A DNA stretch of 64,000 nt from Methanoculleus sp. 7T (GCF_023195915.1 NZ_JALPRP010000001.1:434001-498000), one strand, 5' to 3'; counted from the first letter of the stretch, positions 32,740-42,008 are shown. The notes: generated by a model not told the origin, from the sequence alone. A program made the numbers and translations.

Positions 32740-35700
32740 TCATTCCCTCCCCCGCAATGCATTCATGTTCTCTGGGGTCACCACGCGGACCGCGCCGCCC
32801 TGAACGTCGCCGCCGGCATCGCCCATCTGGTCCTCGATCCAGCCCTCCATCTCAAGATACGCCGCCCGCAGTCCCTCGAGGACATCCGGGTCGGCGTCCC
32901 AGAGACCACGTTCGTGCGCCTCAAGCAGCCGTCTCCCGATCTCCTCCAGCGCCCAGGGGTTCTCGTCCGCAAAGAACTGCCGCATCTCCGCATCGAGGAT
33001 GAACGTGCGGGTAATGTCGTCGAAGATCCGGTCGTCCACCTCCTGCGTCGTCGCCTCCCAGCCGTAGACGGTGCCCACCTGCCGGGAGATGTCCCCAGCA
33101 CCCTTGTAGCCGTGCCGTTTCATCCCCTCGATCCATTTGGGATTGAGGAGTTTCGCCCTGACGACCCGCCGCACCTCCTCGGCGAGCGTCCTGACCTCCA
33201 CGCGGTCCCGGTCGCGTGTATCGCCATAATAGGCGGGAACGTCCTGCTTCGAGAGAGCCCTCGCCGCTCCGGTCAGCCCGCCGTGCGCCCCGAAGTAGCA
33301 GCAGCACCCGAGGAGGTCATACTCGTCGGTCACCGTCTTGTTGAAGGTGAGGTCGACGGTGGCAAGCTGCGCGGAGAAGGCCTCCCGGGATTCACCGCCG
33401 AAGTTCTCCCGTCCGTAGGCATAACTGTTCCACCTGACGAAGACCTCCGCAAGGTCCGCCTCCTCCTTCCACGCCGATGCATAGACCGCCAGGCTGACGC
33501 CGTTACCGTAGGTGCCGGGCCTGCTCCCGAAGATGCGGGCCGTTCCGCTCCCTTGGAGGGCGTGCTTCCGTATGAAGTTCATCTCAGGCGGCTCGCCCAG
33601 CGCGGCGACCTCACAGATAGCGTCGTCCAGAAGTTCGATGGAGGTGTAGAAGCAGTCCCGGAGGATCCCGCTCATCCTGACGGTGACGTCGATCCTCGGC
33701 CGTCCGAGTTCCTCAAGCGGGATCACGCGGTAGGACCTGACCCTGCCGTCGGTCCAGACCGGCTCGACCCCGATGAGGGAGAAGATCTGCGCGAGCTGCT
33801 CGCCGTCGGCCCACATAACATCGGACGCCATCCAGTACATGCCGATATTCTCCGGGATCCGCCCGTGCTCATCGACGTACTTCGCAACGACGCTCTCTGC
33901 AAGCCGCGTCCCGATCCGCCACGCGGCACGGGTGGGGATGCGGAAGGGGTCGAGCGAGTAGAAGTTCCGCCCGGTGGGGAGCACCTCGGGCTTGCCCCGC
34001 GTGATCAGACCTGAGGGGCCCGGCGGGATGTATCCTCCGGCGAAGCCCGAGAGGAGGCTCCCGATCTCATCGGAGTCATCGATCCGCGCCGCGAGGTCAA
34101 GGACGCCGGCCCGGATCCTCTCGAGTGTTTCCGGGTCGTGCCAGCGCAGGCGATCGACGAGCGCCCGCTCCGGCGGCTCCCCTGCAAGGAACGCGGCTAT
34201 GAGCGCCTTTGCCGCGGCTTCGGCATCCCGTAGCAGGGCATCGTCAGCCGTCGAAGCGTCGTAGCCCATCATCCGGAGCACCGCGCCCCGTACCTCGCCG
34301 CCGTAACGCATGACCGCATGGATGAACTCCACCCGGCGCTCCCCCTCCGGCACCTCCCCGAAGATGTGCATCCCGTCAGGGATCTGGGTGTCGGCGATCC
34401 GGGTCACGGCGGTATGAGCGGCGGCGACCACCTCCTCAAACGGGGTTCCGCCTTCGTGAAGAGCGCGAAACCCGATATCGTCGGCGATGCCGGTCTGCTC
34501 CAGCAGGTCGGCGATGGTGTGTTCGAGCGCGTGCGCCCTCGCCCGGTCGACGTCCTTCGCCCGGTTATAATCCGCGATCTGCTCTTCGAGTTCCTTTAAC
34601 TCTGCATAGAGGTCGCTTGAGGTCATCACCGTCTGCATGTGGTCGACCAGGGTCGCGTAACTCCGTCGCTTGGCGATCGTCCCCTCCGGCGGGTTGTCGG
34701 CGTTGTAGATGTAGAGATGAGGGACGGTCCCGATGGCGATATCCGGGATGCAGGCATCCGAGAGGGCGACCGATTTGCCGGGGAGGAACTCGAAGTTCCC
34801 GTGCGTGCCGACATGGACGATCACGTCCGCACCGAACGTCTCCTCGATGTAGCGGTAAGTCGCAAGGTACTGGTGAGTCGGCGGAACGCCCGGGTCGTGG
34901 AGGATACGGCAGACCTCGCCATCGCACCGCGGGCCGGCGCACCCCCGTTTCGGCTGGACGCAGACAATCGCGTTTTCAAAGCGCACCCCGGTGACGACGA
35001 TCTTCCCCTCGTGGACCATCGCTTCGCCCGGCGGCCGCCCCCACGCCTCACAGATCTTGTCCCGGACCTCTGAGGGGAGCGTCTCAAACCAAGCGGCATA
35101 CTCCTCCGGCTCCACCAGCGCAAGGGCGCCCCCGCGCCTGACAATCTCGGCAACCGACGTCCACCGGAAGTCGCTGATCGCTTTTCTCTCCATGATGGTC
35201 TCGATCAGGTCTTTCCCGCTCTTTGGGCACTCGACAGCATACCCGCTGTCGCGCATCACCCCGAGGATCCGGGCGACGCTCTCCAGCGTATCGAGGTGCG
35301 CCCCGGCCCCGACCGTCGCCTCGACCGAAGCGCAGGGCTTGTTGTGGAGGATGAAGGCCACGCGCCTCTCTGCGGCGGGTTTTACCGCAAGATCGACCCA
35401 CCTCCTGACCCGGCCCACGAACTTCTCCACACGCTCGGCGATGGGGGCGTGCCGCTCGCCCTCGGTGCCGGCCAGGTCACGGCTCTCCGCCGCACCGATC
35501 GGCACCATCTCGATCGCGCCCAGAAACTCGGGCAGCGCAACGTACCAAGAGACGTCGCTCCCCCGCATCCCGTCGATATCGGCCCTCCACTCGGCCTCGG
35601 TCCGGTGATAGAGGATCAGGGGGTGGAAGACCGGCACGCCGAGGTTCTCGAGTGTCTTGGTGCAGGCATTGCCGTCACGGGGCGGCGTGAACGTCCGTGC

Positions 35701-36399
35701 ATCGATGAGCGCAGAGACACGGCCCGCAAAGAAGGCATCGATCACCTCACCGTCCGACCGTGCTCCGATATCCTGATCCGAGACCCCGAAGCAGAAGACC
35801 GGGAGAACATCATAGTAATTCTCAAGTTCCCGGATCAGAGCATCCTCGACGGCAAGATCCCCGTTCACCCAGTGCGTCCGGGAGAAGAGGAGTCCGACGC
35901 GGACGGGGTGCCGAGAGGGATACCACGCGAGGTAAGCGTCGGGGTCGTCGAAGATGCACCCGGCATCCGGATGGTAGATCCCCTCCCAGCGGGTCTCCTG
36001 CGGGGGGTCGTAGGCGACGTCCATCCCGACCACCTCGGCCTGGACGTAGCGGATCAGGTTCCCGATGTTCTCGGGCCCGCCATAGAGGAAGTAGGTGCTC
36101 ACCGTGGAGACGACGGCGAGCGGGACGGTCGAGGCCGACCAGTAGGCATCGGTGTAGCCGAACGCTATGACCGGAACGCCCCCGTCAAGACCGCCGAGGA
36201 TATCGTCCCAGACCGGGTCGTGCGAGGGATGGAGCAGAACGACGTCCGATCCCCTGCACGACTCAATGCACCGCTTGCGCTTCTCCAGATCGTTCGTCAG
36301 TTCATGCACCTGCCACGCGGAGAGTTCGACTCCTGCCTCCCGCGCTGCGCCGGAAAACTGCAGCAGTTCGCTGCCCCAAGCCACGATAGTTATCTTCAT
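32740..36399 (-). CDS. cobN: Cobaltochelatase large subunit CobN-like
   Basis: 1219 residues, the usual size of the CobN/BchH chelatase family. It begins with a flavodoxin-like ITIVAWGSELLQFSG strand. The central signature block reads VHVGTHGNFEFLPGKSVALS ... LYIYNADNPPEGTIAKRRSYATLVDH, and the C-terminal part includes GMYWMASDVMWADGEQLAQIFSLIG and the YGWEATTQEVDDRIFDDI end. CobN inserts Co2+ into hydrogenobyrinate diamide with an AAA+/VWA partner, here plausibly the fused protein at 29168. Methanogens make cobalamin by the anaerobic CbiX/CbiK route, so the exact substrate and metal are open. Its ATG overlaps the ABC ATPase stop (ATGA), linking it to corrinoid uptake. Confidence 0.92.
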   Translation of the reverse strand: MKITIVAWGSELLQFSGAAREAGVELSAWQVHELTNDLEKRKRCIESCRGSDVVLLHPSHDPVWDDILGGLDGGVPVIAFGYTDAYWSASTVPLAVVSTVSTYFLYGGPENIGNLIRYVQAEVVGMDVAYDPPQETRWEGIYHPDAGCIFDDPDAYLAWYPSRHPVRVGLLFSRTHWVNGDLAVEDALIRELENYYDVLPVFCFGVSDQDIGARSDGEVIDAFFAGRVSALIDARTFTPPRDGNACTKTLENLGVPVFHPLILYHRTEAEWRADIDGMRGSDVSWYVALPEFLGAIEMVPIGAAESRDLAGTEGERHAPIAERVEKFVGRVRRWVDLAVKPAAERRVAFILHNKPCASVEATVGAGAHLDTLESVARILGVMRDSGYAVECPKSGKDLIETIMERKAISDFRWTSVAEIVRRGGALALVEPEEYAAWFETLPSEVRDKICEAWGRPPGEAMVHEGKIVVTGVRFENAIVCVQPKRGCAGPRCDGEVCRILHDPGVPPTHQYLATYRYIEETFGADVIVHVGTHGNFEFLPGKSVALSDACIPDIAIGTVPHLYIYNADNPPEGTIAKRRSYATLVDHMQTVMTSSDLYAELKELEEQIADYNRAKDVDRARAHALEHTIADLLEQTGIADDIGFRALHEGGTPFEEVVAAAHTAVTRIADTQIPDGMHIFGEVPEGERRVEFIHAVMRYGGEVRGAVLRMMGYDASTADDALLRDAEAAAKALIAAFLAGEPPERALVDRLRWHDPETLERIRAGVLDLAARIDDSDEIGSLLSGFAGGYIPPGPSGLITRGKPEVLPTGRNFYSLDPFRIPTRAAWRIGTRLAESVVAKYVDEHGRIPENIGMYWMASDVMWADGEQLAQIFSLIGVEPVWTDGRVRSYRVIPLEELGRPRIDVTVRMSGILRDCFYTSIELLDDAICEVAALGEPPEMNFIRKHALQGSGTARIFGSRPGTYGNGVSLAVYASAWKEEADLAEVFVRWNSYAYGRENFGGESREAFSAQLATVDLTFNKTVTDEYDLLGCCCYFGAHGGLTGAARALSKQDVPAYYGDTRDRDRVEVRTLAEEVRRVVRAKLLNPKWIEGMKRHGYKGAGDISRQVGTVYGWEATTQEVDDRIFDDITRTFILDAEMRQFFADENPWALEEIGRRLLEAHERGLWDADPDVLEGLRAAYLEMEGWIEDQMGDAGGDVQGGAVRVVTPENMNALRGRE

Positions 36400-37187
36400 A
36401 CGATCTCCACCATCTCGTCGTTTGACGGACTGAGAGGGACCACGTACGGCACCCCCATCTCGTCTTTTACAGCCGCCTCGATACCATAGGCCGCGCGCAC
36501 CATTCCCCGGGTTAGGAGAGAGGACGGCGTCCCCCGCCCGAGCACCCGCCCGTCCTTCAAGATCAGGAGCCGGTGGCAGTAGCGGGCGGCAAGGTTCAGG
36601 TCGTGGATCGCCGTCACCACCGCAAGCCGGCGCTCTTCCGCGAGCCGGCGCAGGAGGTCCATGACCTCGATCCGGTTGCGCATATCGAGCGCGCTCGTCG
36701 GCTCGTCGAGGAGAAGGAGCCGGGCATCCTGTACGAGCGCTCGTGCGATCAGCACCCGCTGTCGCTCCCCTCCCGAGAGCCGGTCGGCCCTGCGGGATGC
36801 AAAGCCGCCGATGCCGAGGAGGGAGAGCGCTTCCGAGACCTTCCGTTTATCTTCGTCAGAGACGCTCCAGCGGAGGTGCGGCCGCCTGCCCATCAGGACG
36901 GCCTCAAAGACCGTCGCGGAACCGGCAACGCCGCCGTTCTGCGGGACGTAGGCGACCATCCGCGCGATCTCCGGCCGGCTCATCGAGCGAAGGTCGCGCC
37001 CGTCAAGGCGGATGTCTCCCTCGGGATCGAGGATCCGGTCGAGACACCGGAGGAGCGTCGTCTTCCCGGAACCATTCGGCCCGACGAGTCCGAGAACCTC
37101 ACCCTCGTCGAGAGGGAACGAGACGTCCTCAAGCACCCATCGGTCTCGGTAGGCAAACGAGACCCCTCGCGCACAGAGCAGGGGCAT
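36396..37187 (-). CDS. btuD: ABC transporter ATP-binding protein, cobalamin/iron-siderophore type
   Basis: 263 residues. Walker A is GPNGSGKTT; the Q-loop lies in VAYVPQNGG; the ABC signature is LSGGERQR; Walker B is LLLLDEPTSALD; and the switch histidine is in TAIHDLNLAARY. It is most like the FecE/BtuD family that powers uptake of corrinoids or iron chelates. It starts one base before the permease stop (TGATG) and is overlapped by cobN, so the group is one translated unit. The company of cobN and the substrate-binding protein favours corrinoid or cobalt-chelate transport over iron. Confidence 0.93.
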   Translation of the reverse strand: MPLLCARGVSFAYRDRWVLEDVSFPLDEGEVLGLVGPNGSGKTTLLRCLDRILDPEGDIRLDGRDLRSMSRPEIARMVAYVPQNGGVAGSATVFEAVLMGRRPHLRWSVSDEDKRKVSEALSLLGIGGFASRRADRLSGGERQRVLIARALVQDARLLLLDEPTSALDMRNRIEVMDLLRRLAEERRLAVVTAIHDLNLAARYCHRLLILKDGRVLGRGTPSSLLTRGMVRAAYGIEAAVKDEMGVPYVVPLSPSNDEMVEIV

Positions 37188-38251
37188 CAGGCATCCTTCC
37201 TGCGCATGAAGAGGTAGAGGAAGAACGGGATGCCGAGGAACGCCGTCATGATCCCGACCGGGATGATCGTCCCCGGGATCAGGGTTCGTGCGAGGCAGTC
37301 GGCGCCGAGGAGGAGGACGGCGCCCACGAGTCCGGATGCGGGGAGGAGGGCGCGGTGGTCGGTCCCGATCGCCATCCGGGTGATATGGGGTGCCACGAGG
37401 CCGATGAATCCGATGGTGCCGGTGAAACAGATGATCACCGCTGTTACGAGCGATGCGGCGAGCATGAACCCGGCCATGGACCGCTCCACCGGGACGCCGA
37501 GGCTCTTCGCCGTCTCGTCGCCTTCGGCAAGTGCGTTGAGGTCCCACGCACGCCAGAGGAGAAGCGGGACGAATGCGGCGACGACGGCCGTCACGATCCC
37601 AAGTTTCGGCCACGAGGACTTGTCCATGGACCCGAACATCCAGAAGACGACCTCCTGCACCTTGTCGGAGGTCCCCAGATACTGGAGGAGCGAGGTGACG
37701 GCCGAGAAGAGGTACATGAGCGCGATCCCGGCAAGGATCATCGTCTCGCTCCCCATACCCCGCATACGAGCCATGGCGTAGATGGCGGCCGCGGCGAGCA
37801 TGGCAAAGAGAAACGCGTTCCCGATGATGAGGAGCCCGCCGGAGAGGAGGCCGGCACCGAGGACGATGGCGACCGATGCGCCGCACGAGGCGGCGGAAGC
37901 TATACCGAGCGTGAAGGGGCTTGCAAGCGGGTTTCGGAGGACGCCCTGCATCACCGTGCCGGCGATCGCAAGTCCGAACCCGGCTACGACCGCGAAGAGC
38001 ACGCGGTGCAGCCGCCAGCCCCAGACAATCCCGACAGCGTTGGACTCGACCATCCGCTCCGGCAGGTCGACCGCATCGGGGAAGAGCCCGGCGAGGACCG
38101 CAAGGTAGGAGTCGGCGACCGACAGGTCGGCCGACCCGATCGTCACGGCGATCCCGACAAGGCTTGCGAGGATCAGGATGAGGCCCAAGATAAAGAGCGC
38201 CCTCTTTTCCGTGAGCTGTGCATACTCCTGCCTGCCGAAGTCGATCATCAT
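37187..38251 (-). CDS. btuC: ABC transporter permease, BtuC/FecCD type
   Basis: 354 residues with about ten membrane helices, typical of BtuC homodimers. FecCD-family markers are WGWRLHRVLFAVVAGFGLAIAGTVMQGVLRNPLASPFTLGIASAA near the second and third helices and the coupling segment FTGTIGFIGLVAPHITRMAIG, with DHRALLPASGL after it. The start is the ATG at 38251, which overlaps the stop of the binding-protein gene by four bases; a neighbouring ATG at 38248 is equally possible. The ligand is inferred from the operon. Confidence 0.93.
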   Translation of the reverse strand: MMIDFGRQEYAQLTEKRALFILGLILILASLVGIAVTIGSADLSVADSYLAVLAGLFPDAVDLPERMVESNAVGIVWGWRLHRVLFAVVAGFGLAIAGTVMQGVLRNPLASPFTLGIASAASCGASVAIVLGAGLLSGGLLIIGNAFLFAMLAAAAIYAMARMRGMGSETMILAGIALMYLFSAVTSLLQYLGTSDKVQEVVFWMFGSMDKSSWPKLGIVTAVVAAFVPLLLWRAWDLNALAEGDETAKSLGVPVERSMAGFMLAASLVTAVIICFTGTIGFIGLVAPHITRMAIGTDHRALLPASGLVGAVLLLGADCLARTLIPGTIIPVGIMTAFLGIPFFLYLFMRRKDA

Positions 38252-39462
38252 GCCGGGTACGTGAATGTTCCGTGTTCGTCGAGGTCGTAGTCGAGCCGCT
38301 GGAACTCGTCCAGATACTGCTGGTGGACGGCACGGGGGTCGAGGTCGGCGAAGCGATCCGGGTAGAACCACTTCGCGAGGTATGCGGTGCCGATGAAGTA
38401 TTCGGGGCCCCCGATGACGTCTGAGTGGATGATATGCACCCGGCCGTCCCTGACCGCGCCGATCTTGTCCCAGACGGGGCGGCCCTCGATCGCGCGGTGG
38501 ACCTCCGCGAAGGGTTTCGGATCGTCGTCGCCGTAGCCGCCGAACGCCAGTTCGCCGGCGCCCACGATCTTGACGATGACGTCAGGGTTCCTGCTTATGA
38601 CCGCCTCGGGGTCGACCACCGGGTACTCGACCGGGTTCTCGGCGAAGATGTTCCTCCCGCCGGCAAGTTTGATCTTCTCGTCGTAGCCGGAGCCCTTCCC
38701 GGCGCTCTTGTAGTCGTGCCAGTTCTCCAGGTAGACCGATACCCGGTCCTCGGCCGGGACTGCGTCGACCACCTCCGCCACGGCATCGGTGACGTTCCGG
38801 TGGAACGCAAGGAACCGCTCCGCCTCTTCTTCCTTGCCAAGGAGGAGCCCGAGCGTCCGGACCTCGTCGGCGTATATCGCCGGCCGGTAACTGTCGAACC
38901 GGAAGAAGCGGATCTCGGGGTCGATGGACCGGAGGGTCTTCTCGATATCAGCGCACGAACTCTCGGAGAGGGTGGCGTAGAGGAAGACCGCATCGGGGCG
39001 GACCCCGGCCACTCGCTCGTAGTCGGGAGACCAGGTCGAGCCCAGGTTTGCTGTTCCCTGGTACTCAGGGTAGAAGACCGGGTCCTCGAGGACATACTTG
39101 CTTACACCAACGACCCGGCCCGGCTCCATACCGAGCGACCGCATCATCTCGAGGGTATCGCTGTTGAAGAGCGCGATCCTCCGGAGCGGGCGGGTAAGCG
39201 TCGTCGTCCGCCCGGACGAATCGGTGATCGTGAGCGCCCGGCCGTCCCAGTGTTCATAGACGAACGCGGCGTCTCGGAGGTCGCCTGCCGAGGGGGCGAC
39301 CGCGGTTCCGCCCATGTACCGGGTGTCCAAGGAGTCGAGGATTGCCGTCGCGAGTTCTGACGATGCCAGCGTGCCGTCGCCGTCACGGTCGCACGGGACA
39401 GCCTGCGCCATCCCTGCCGTGAGGCAGATGCAGCATATAAGCAGGAGCAGACGCCGGGTCAC
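38248..39462 (-). CDS. btuF: ABC transporter substrate-binding protein with EF-hand-like N terminus
   Basis: 404 residues from a GTG at 39462 that overlaps the preceding stop as GTGA. A signal peptide (RRLLLLICCICLTAGMAQA) comes first. The mature protein then begins with CDRDGDGTLASSELATAIL, an EF-hand or dockerin-like calcium loop not usual in BtuF. The TroA-type binding fold follows: RRIALFNSDTLEMMRSLG, RVVGVSKYVLED, GVRPDAVFLYA, LLLGKEEEAERFLAFHR, AGGRNIFAE, ISRNPDVIVKIVG and AVRDGRVHII. The family binds corrinoids, siderophores or metal chelates. Lacking a lipobox, it may be held by the EF-hand segment or by the permease. Confidence 0.87.
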   Translation of the reverse strand: MTRRLLLLICCICLTAGMAQAVPCDRDGDGTLASSELATAILDSLDTRYMGGTAVAPSAGDLRDAAFVYEHWDGRALTITDSSGRTTTLTRPLRRIALFNSDTLEMMRSLGMEPGRVVGVSKYVLEDPVFYPEYQGTANLGSTWSPDYERVAGVRPDAVFLYATLSESSCADIEKTLRSIDPEIRFFRFDSYRPAIYADEVRTLGLLLGKEEEAERFLAFHRNVTDAVAEVVDAVPAEDRVSVYLENWHDYKSAGKGSGYDEKIKLAGGRNIFAENPVEYPVVDPEAVISRNPDVIVKIVGAGELAFGGYGDDDPKPFAEVHRAIEGRPVWDKIGAVRDGRVHIIHSDVIGGPEYFIGTAYLAKWFYPDRFADLDPRAVHQQYLDEFQRLDYDLDEHGTFTYPA

Positions 39463-39941
39463 CGGCCGCACCTCCACCGGTAGCCCGCGGCAAGCGCCGC
39501 AAGCGCGACAGCACACCCGAAACCGGATGTGCTTGGCGCAGTCGTAGTCTCTGGTCCGGGGCTTCGGGGTTCGCCGGCGCCCACGATGCCCGAGGTGTCG
39601 GCCAGCAGGTCTTCCCACGTGCCGGTGAAGGCCTCTCCGGCCTCCGACGGCCCTTGGACCCGGTAGCGGATCGTATCCTCGCCGATGACGGCGAAGGCGA
39701 CCTTCTCTCCGGAGACCCGGGTGCTGTTCTCGGGGTGGTCGCACCCGGCCCACGTGCAACCGTCGGGGATTGTCTCGACGATGCCTCCGATGGGGATGCC
39801 CGTCACCGTGAGCGTCACCTCAAAATCGCTCCCGGAGCCTTCCGGCAACGGCATGACGGTTCTTGCGACGCTCCCGGCCGCTACGGGGACCACAAGCACG
39901 AAGACCAGGACGTATAGGAGTACTGCTCTGTTCGGTGTCAC
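39459..39941 (-). CDS. Secreted protein with PGF-CTERM-like sorting tail
   Basis: 160 residues. An N-terminal signal (LLYVLVFVLVVPVAAGSVA) precedes one domain of about 95 residues containing FEVTLTVTGIPIGGIVETIPDG and VAFAVIGEDTIRYRV. A Thr/Pro/Ser-rich stretch is followed by TSGFGCAVALAALAAGYRWRC, a hydrophobic helix and a basic end. This copies the layout of archaeosortase substrates (PGF-CTERM), but with Ser in place of the Pro of PGF. It is first in the btuF-cobN operon with its own TATA box. Similar small domains often sit beside metal-uptake systems in methanogens; the ligand is unknown. Confidence 0.72.
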   Translation of the reverse strand: MTPNRAVLLYVLVFVLVVPVAAGSVARTVMPLPEGSGSDFEVTLTVTGIPIGGIVETIPDGCTWAGCDHPENSTRVSGEKVAFAVIGEDTIRYRVQGPSEAGEAFTGTWEDLLADTSGIVGAGEPRSPGPETTTAPSTSGFGCAVALAALAAGYRWRCGR

Positions 39942-39966
39942 TGCTGGGAGATTCTGCTGCTGGATA

Positions 39967-39976
39967 GTAAATATTT
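39967..39976 (-). promoter_or_regulatory. TATA box of the btuFCD-cobN operon
   Basis: AAATATTTAC on the minus strand, about 30 bases before the ATG at 39941, inside an AT-rich tract that extends to about 40050. Confidence 0.5.
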
Positions 39977-40271
39977 TTCTATTTGTGTTACATATTAGAC
40001 CACATACAGAGAACTAGCCAATTTAGTATTAATAAAATTGAGATTTTTCAGAAACATGTAGCGTTACAGCCTTGCGGCACTCGGCAGCGCTTGAGTGACC
40101 GCCCTACGAACAATTGACGATCCGGCTCTTGCAGATACGCACTTAAACCGGAGGGGGCGACCCCGCCCACGCCGCAAAACGTCCTTCATAACCACCTTGC
40201 CGGAACGCACTACAACAGACACGGGATGTTCGGGAACACCCTCTTCCCCAGAGCAGTACTCGGGGCGCTTT
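39977..40271. other. Divergent intergenic region
   Basis: AT-rich to about 40050 and GC-rich afterwards. No gene is visible; a short open frame at 40095-40277 has no recognisable features. Confidence 0.35.
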
Positions 40272-40329
40272 TGCTAAATAGCAACCCATATATGACACCC
40301 AGTGTTATTTATTTATGGATCTGTAACAC
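40272..40329 (+). promoter_or_regulatory. Pilin operon promoter with inverted repeats
   Basis: TGCTA-AA-TAGCA at 40272-40283, CATATATG at 40287-40294, TTATTTATTTAT at 40305-40316, and GTGTTA/TAACAC arms at 40302-40307 and 40324-40329 embracing the second AT-rich box. The second box would direct a start near 40337. The flanking repeats could be operator sites. Confidence 0.45.
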
Positions 40330-40362
40330 CAGATCACACTAAATGGAATGGAGTTAGAACTT

Positions 40363-41073
40363 ATGATAGAACAGCATGTAGCCGAAGACGCCGTTTCCCC
40401 GGTGATAGGGGTGATGCTGATGCTTGTCGTCACCATCATCATCGCCGCTGTCGTCTCCGCATTTTCAGGCGGCATGATGAAAAGCGAGCAGACAGCGCCG
40501 CAGGCTTCTTTTGAGTGCGTCATTTCGAATGACGGTACTTGGGGCGGGAGCAGTTTCAGCCTGACGTGCCTTGCCGCAAGCGAAGGCATCCCTACAAAAG
40601 ATCTGAAATTGGTGACCAACTGGAAAGCATCAGACGGCACCACAGGAGGGGCAACGATCACCGGGCCTTCGACAGAGCCGAACACACACTACAAGAATGC
40701 TACCGGCACCCCAGAGAACACATACCACTCACCGCTGGGATTCGGTCCCGGTGTTAGAGACTGGGTAGCATCCGGTAATTACAACCTATCACAGCATTTC
40801 GGGAATTATACCATCATGGCCGGGACAGCGATGCACAACAGTGCATACGGATGGAACGAGGCTTACGGCGGCTACGGGGTCACGCCAGGCTCCCGATACC
40901 AGTACACGGAGGGTTCGGCGTTCAGTCTCGCAAACCAGGATGTTGATGGGATAACAGCGATCCTCGGCAAGGACTGGTACCATCTCCAGCCAGGGGATGT
41001 TGTTACCGTGAAACTTGCACACATCCCAAGCGGGAAGGTCATCTTCGAGAAAAATGTCGTGGTGGAGGGATAG
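40363..41073 (+). CDS. Type IV pilin-like protein (Pilin_N/DUF1628)
   Basis: 236 residues from the ATG at 40363, which has a GGAG site 9 bases upstream; an ATG at 40348 adds five residues. The class III signal EDAVSPVIGVMLMLVVTIIIAAVVSAFSGGM combines a short charged leader, a prepilin peptidase cut close to AVSPVIG and the hydrophobic helix that packs in the filament core. The rest is a secreted domain rich in Gly, Thr, Ser, Asn and Tyr, with several N-x-S/T sites. The next gene, 3 bases on, encodes a second pilin with nearly the same N terminus. Probably a structural or tip subunit. Confidence 0.85.
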   Translation: MIEQHVAEDAVSPVIGVMLMLVVTIIIAAVVSAFSGGMMKSEQTAPQASFECVISNDGTWGGSSFSLTCLAASEGIPTKDLKLVTNWKASDGTTGGATITGPSTEPNTHYKNATGTPENTYHSPLGFGPGVRDWVASGNYNLSQHFGNYTIMAGTAMHNSAYGWNEAYGGYGVTPGSRYQYTEGSAFSLANQDVDGITAILGKDWYHLQPGDVVTVKLAHIPSGKVIFEKNVVVEG

Positions 41074-41076
41074 GCA

Positions 41077-41619
41077 ATGAGAAAACAACGTGAAGATGCA
41101 GTATCGCCGGTGGTGGGCGTGATGCTGATGCTCGTGGTGACGATCATCATCGCAGCGGTAGTGAGTACTTTCGCCGGCGGCCTTGGCGGGGGCCAGGAGA
41201 AACTCCAACAGGTACAGATCCGGGCGACATATAGCCAGGCGGACGGCATGGCCATCGAACATCTCGGCGGAGATGCCATCGCAACGATATCGACCAATGT
41301 GATCGTCCGGCCCTCAAAGACCTTCGGTAACGCCGAGCACATGAGATGGATTGTGAACAAAACCAGCATCATCGATAAAAATGACGAAAATGGTGTTCCT
41401 TGGGTAAAGGGAACCGGCGTGACCGGCACGAAAGCCTTCCGGCCCGGGGAGACGCACTACATCCTCCCACCCAACCACAACGCTACTTTCCTGCAGCCCG
41501 GAGCCAGCAAAACCTACCAGTTCGACAATCCCGATAATATTGGACGGACCTTCTTTGTGGAATTTGTCGATGACACAGGGCGTGTCTTTGCACGAACAGA
41601 AGGGGTCATCAAGCCCTGA
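41077..41619 (+). CDS. Type IV pilin-like protein (Pilin_N/DUF1628)
   Basis: 180 residues. The start MRKQREDAVSPVVGVMLMLVVTIIIAAVVSTFAGG is almost identical to its neighbour, marking a tandem pilin pair. The mature part has several beta strands and ends FFVEFVDDTGRVFARTEGV, a common C terminus of this family in Methanomicrobia. The gap to the first pilin is only 3 bases. A T-run (ATTTTTCC, 41629-41636) 10 bases after the stop may end the transcript. The two pilins share little beyond the signal region. Confidence 0.85.
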   Translation: MRKQREDAVSPVVGVMLMLVVTIIIAAVVSTFAGGLGGGQEKLQQVQIRATYSQADGMAIEHLGGDAIATISTNVIVRPSKTFGNAEHMRWIVNKTSIIDKNDENGVPWVKGTGVTGTKAFRPGETHYILPPNHNATFLQPGASKTYQFDNPDNIGRTFFVEFVDDTGRVFARTEGVIKP

Positions 41620-42008
41620 ACACCCCCATTTTTCCACATCATCAGAGTAAAACACATGCTTGCCCCGGCAGATACCGCGGGAGCATCTCTTCTCATCTAA
41701 CCGATGAGATTTTAAGGAGGATTGCGGGGAGAGTAACGTGTCGTGTACTGGGCAATCCGGCACCGGCGATCTCTTGCTTGCCAGCGCAACAACCCCCAGA
41801 ATAACACCACTCCCGATCGACCACGATCTCTCATAATCACAGTCCCATACCATACAGCGGGGACCTCTACAAGCCGGTGCGGTTCGGGCAGATGAAGCCG
41901 GATCCCTCCTTGCTCGCGGTTGCCGCCCCCATCCTCCTCCCAGTTTTTGGGTAGACCACTCACCAGCAACCCTATCGACGGATCCTATTCCAGCAAGGAA
42001 TCGTATGG
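41620..42008. other. Gap between pilins and ABC exporter
   Basis: Beyond the T-run next to the pilin stop I see no gene. Short open frames on both strands have no recognisable features. The ABC permease ends at 42009 from the other side. Confidence 0.35.

Noticed and set aside
36396-38333. Single 645-residue ABC fusion
   Set aside because: The first part of this frame is the shadow of the permease gene; the ATPase starts at the ATG at 37187 with a TGATG overlap.
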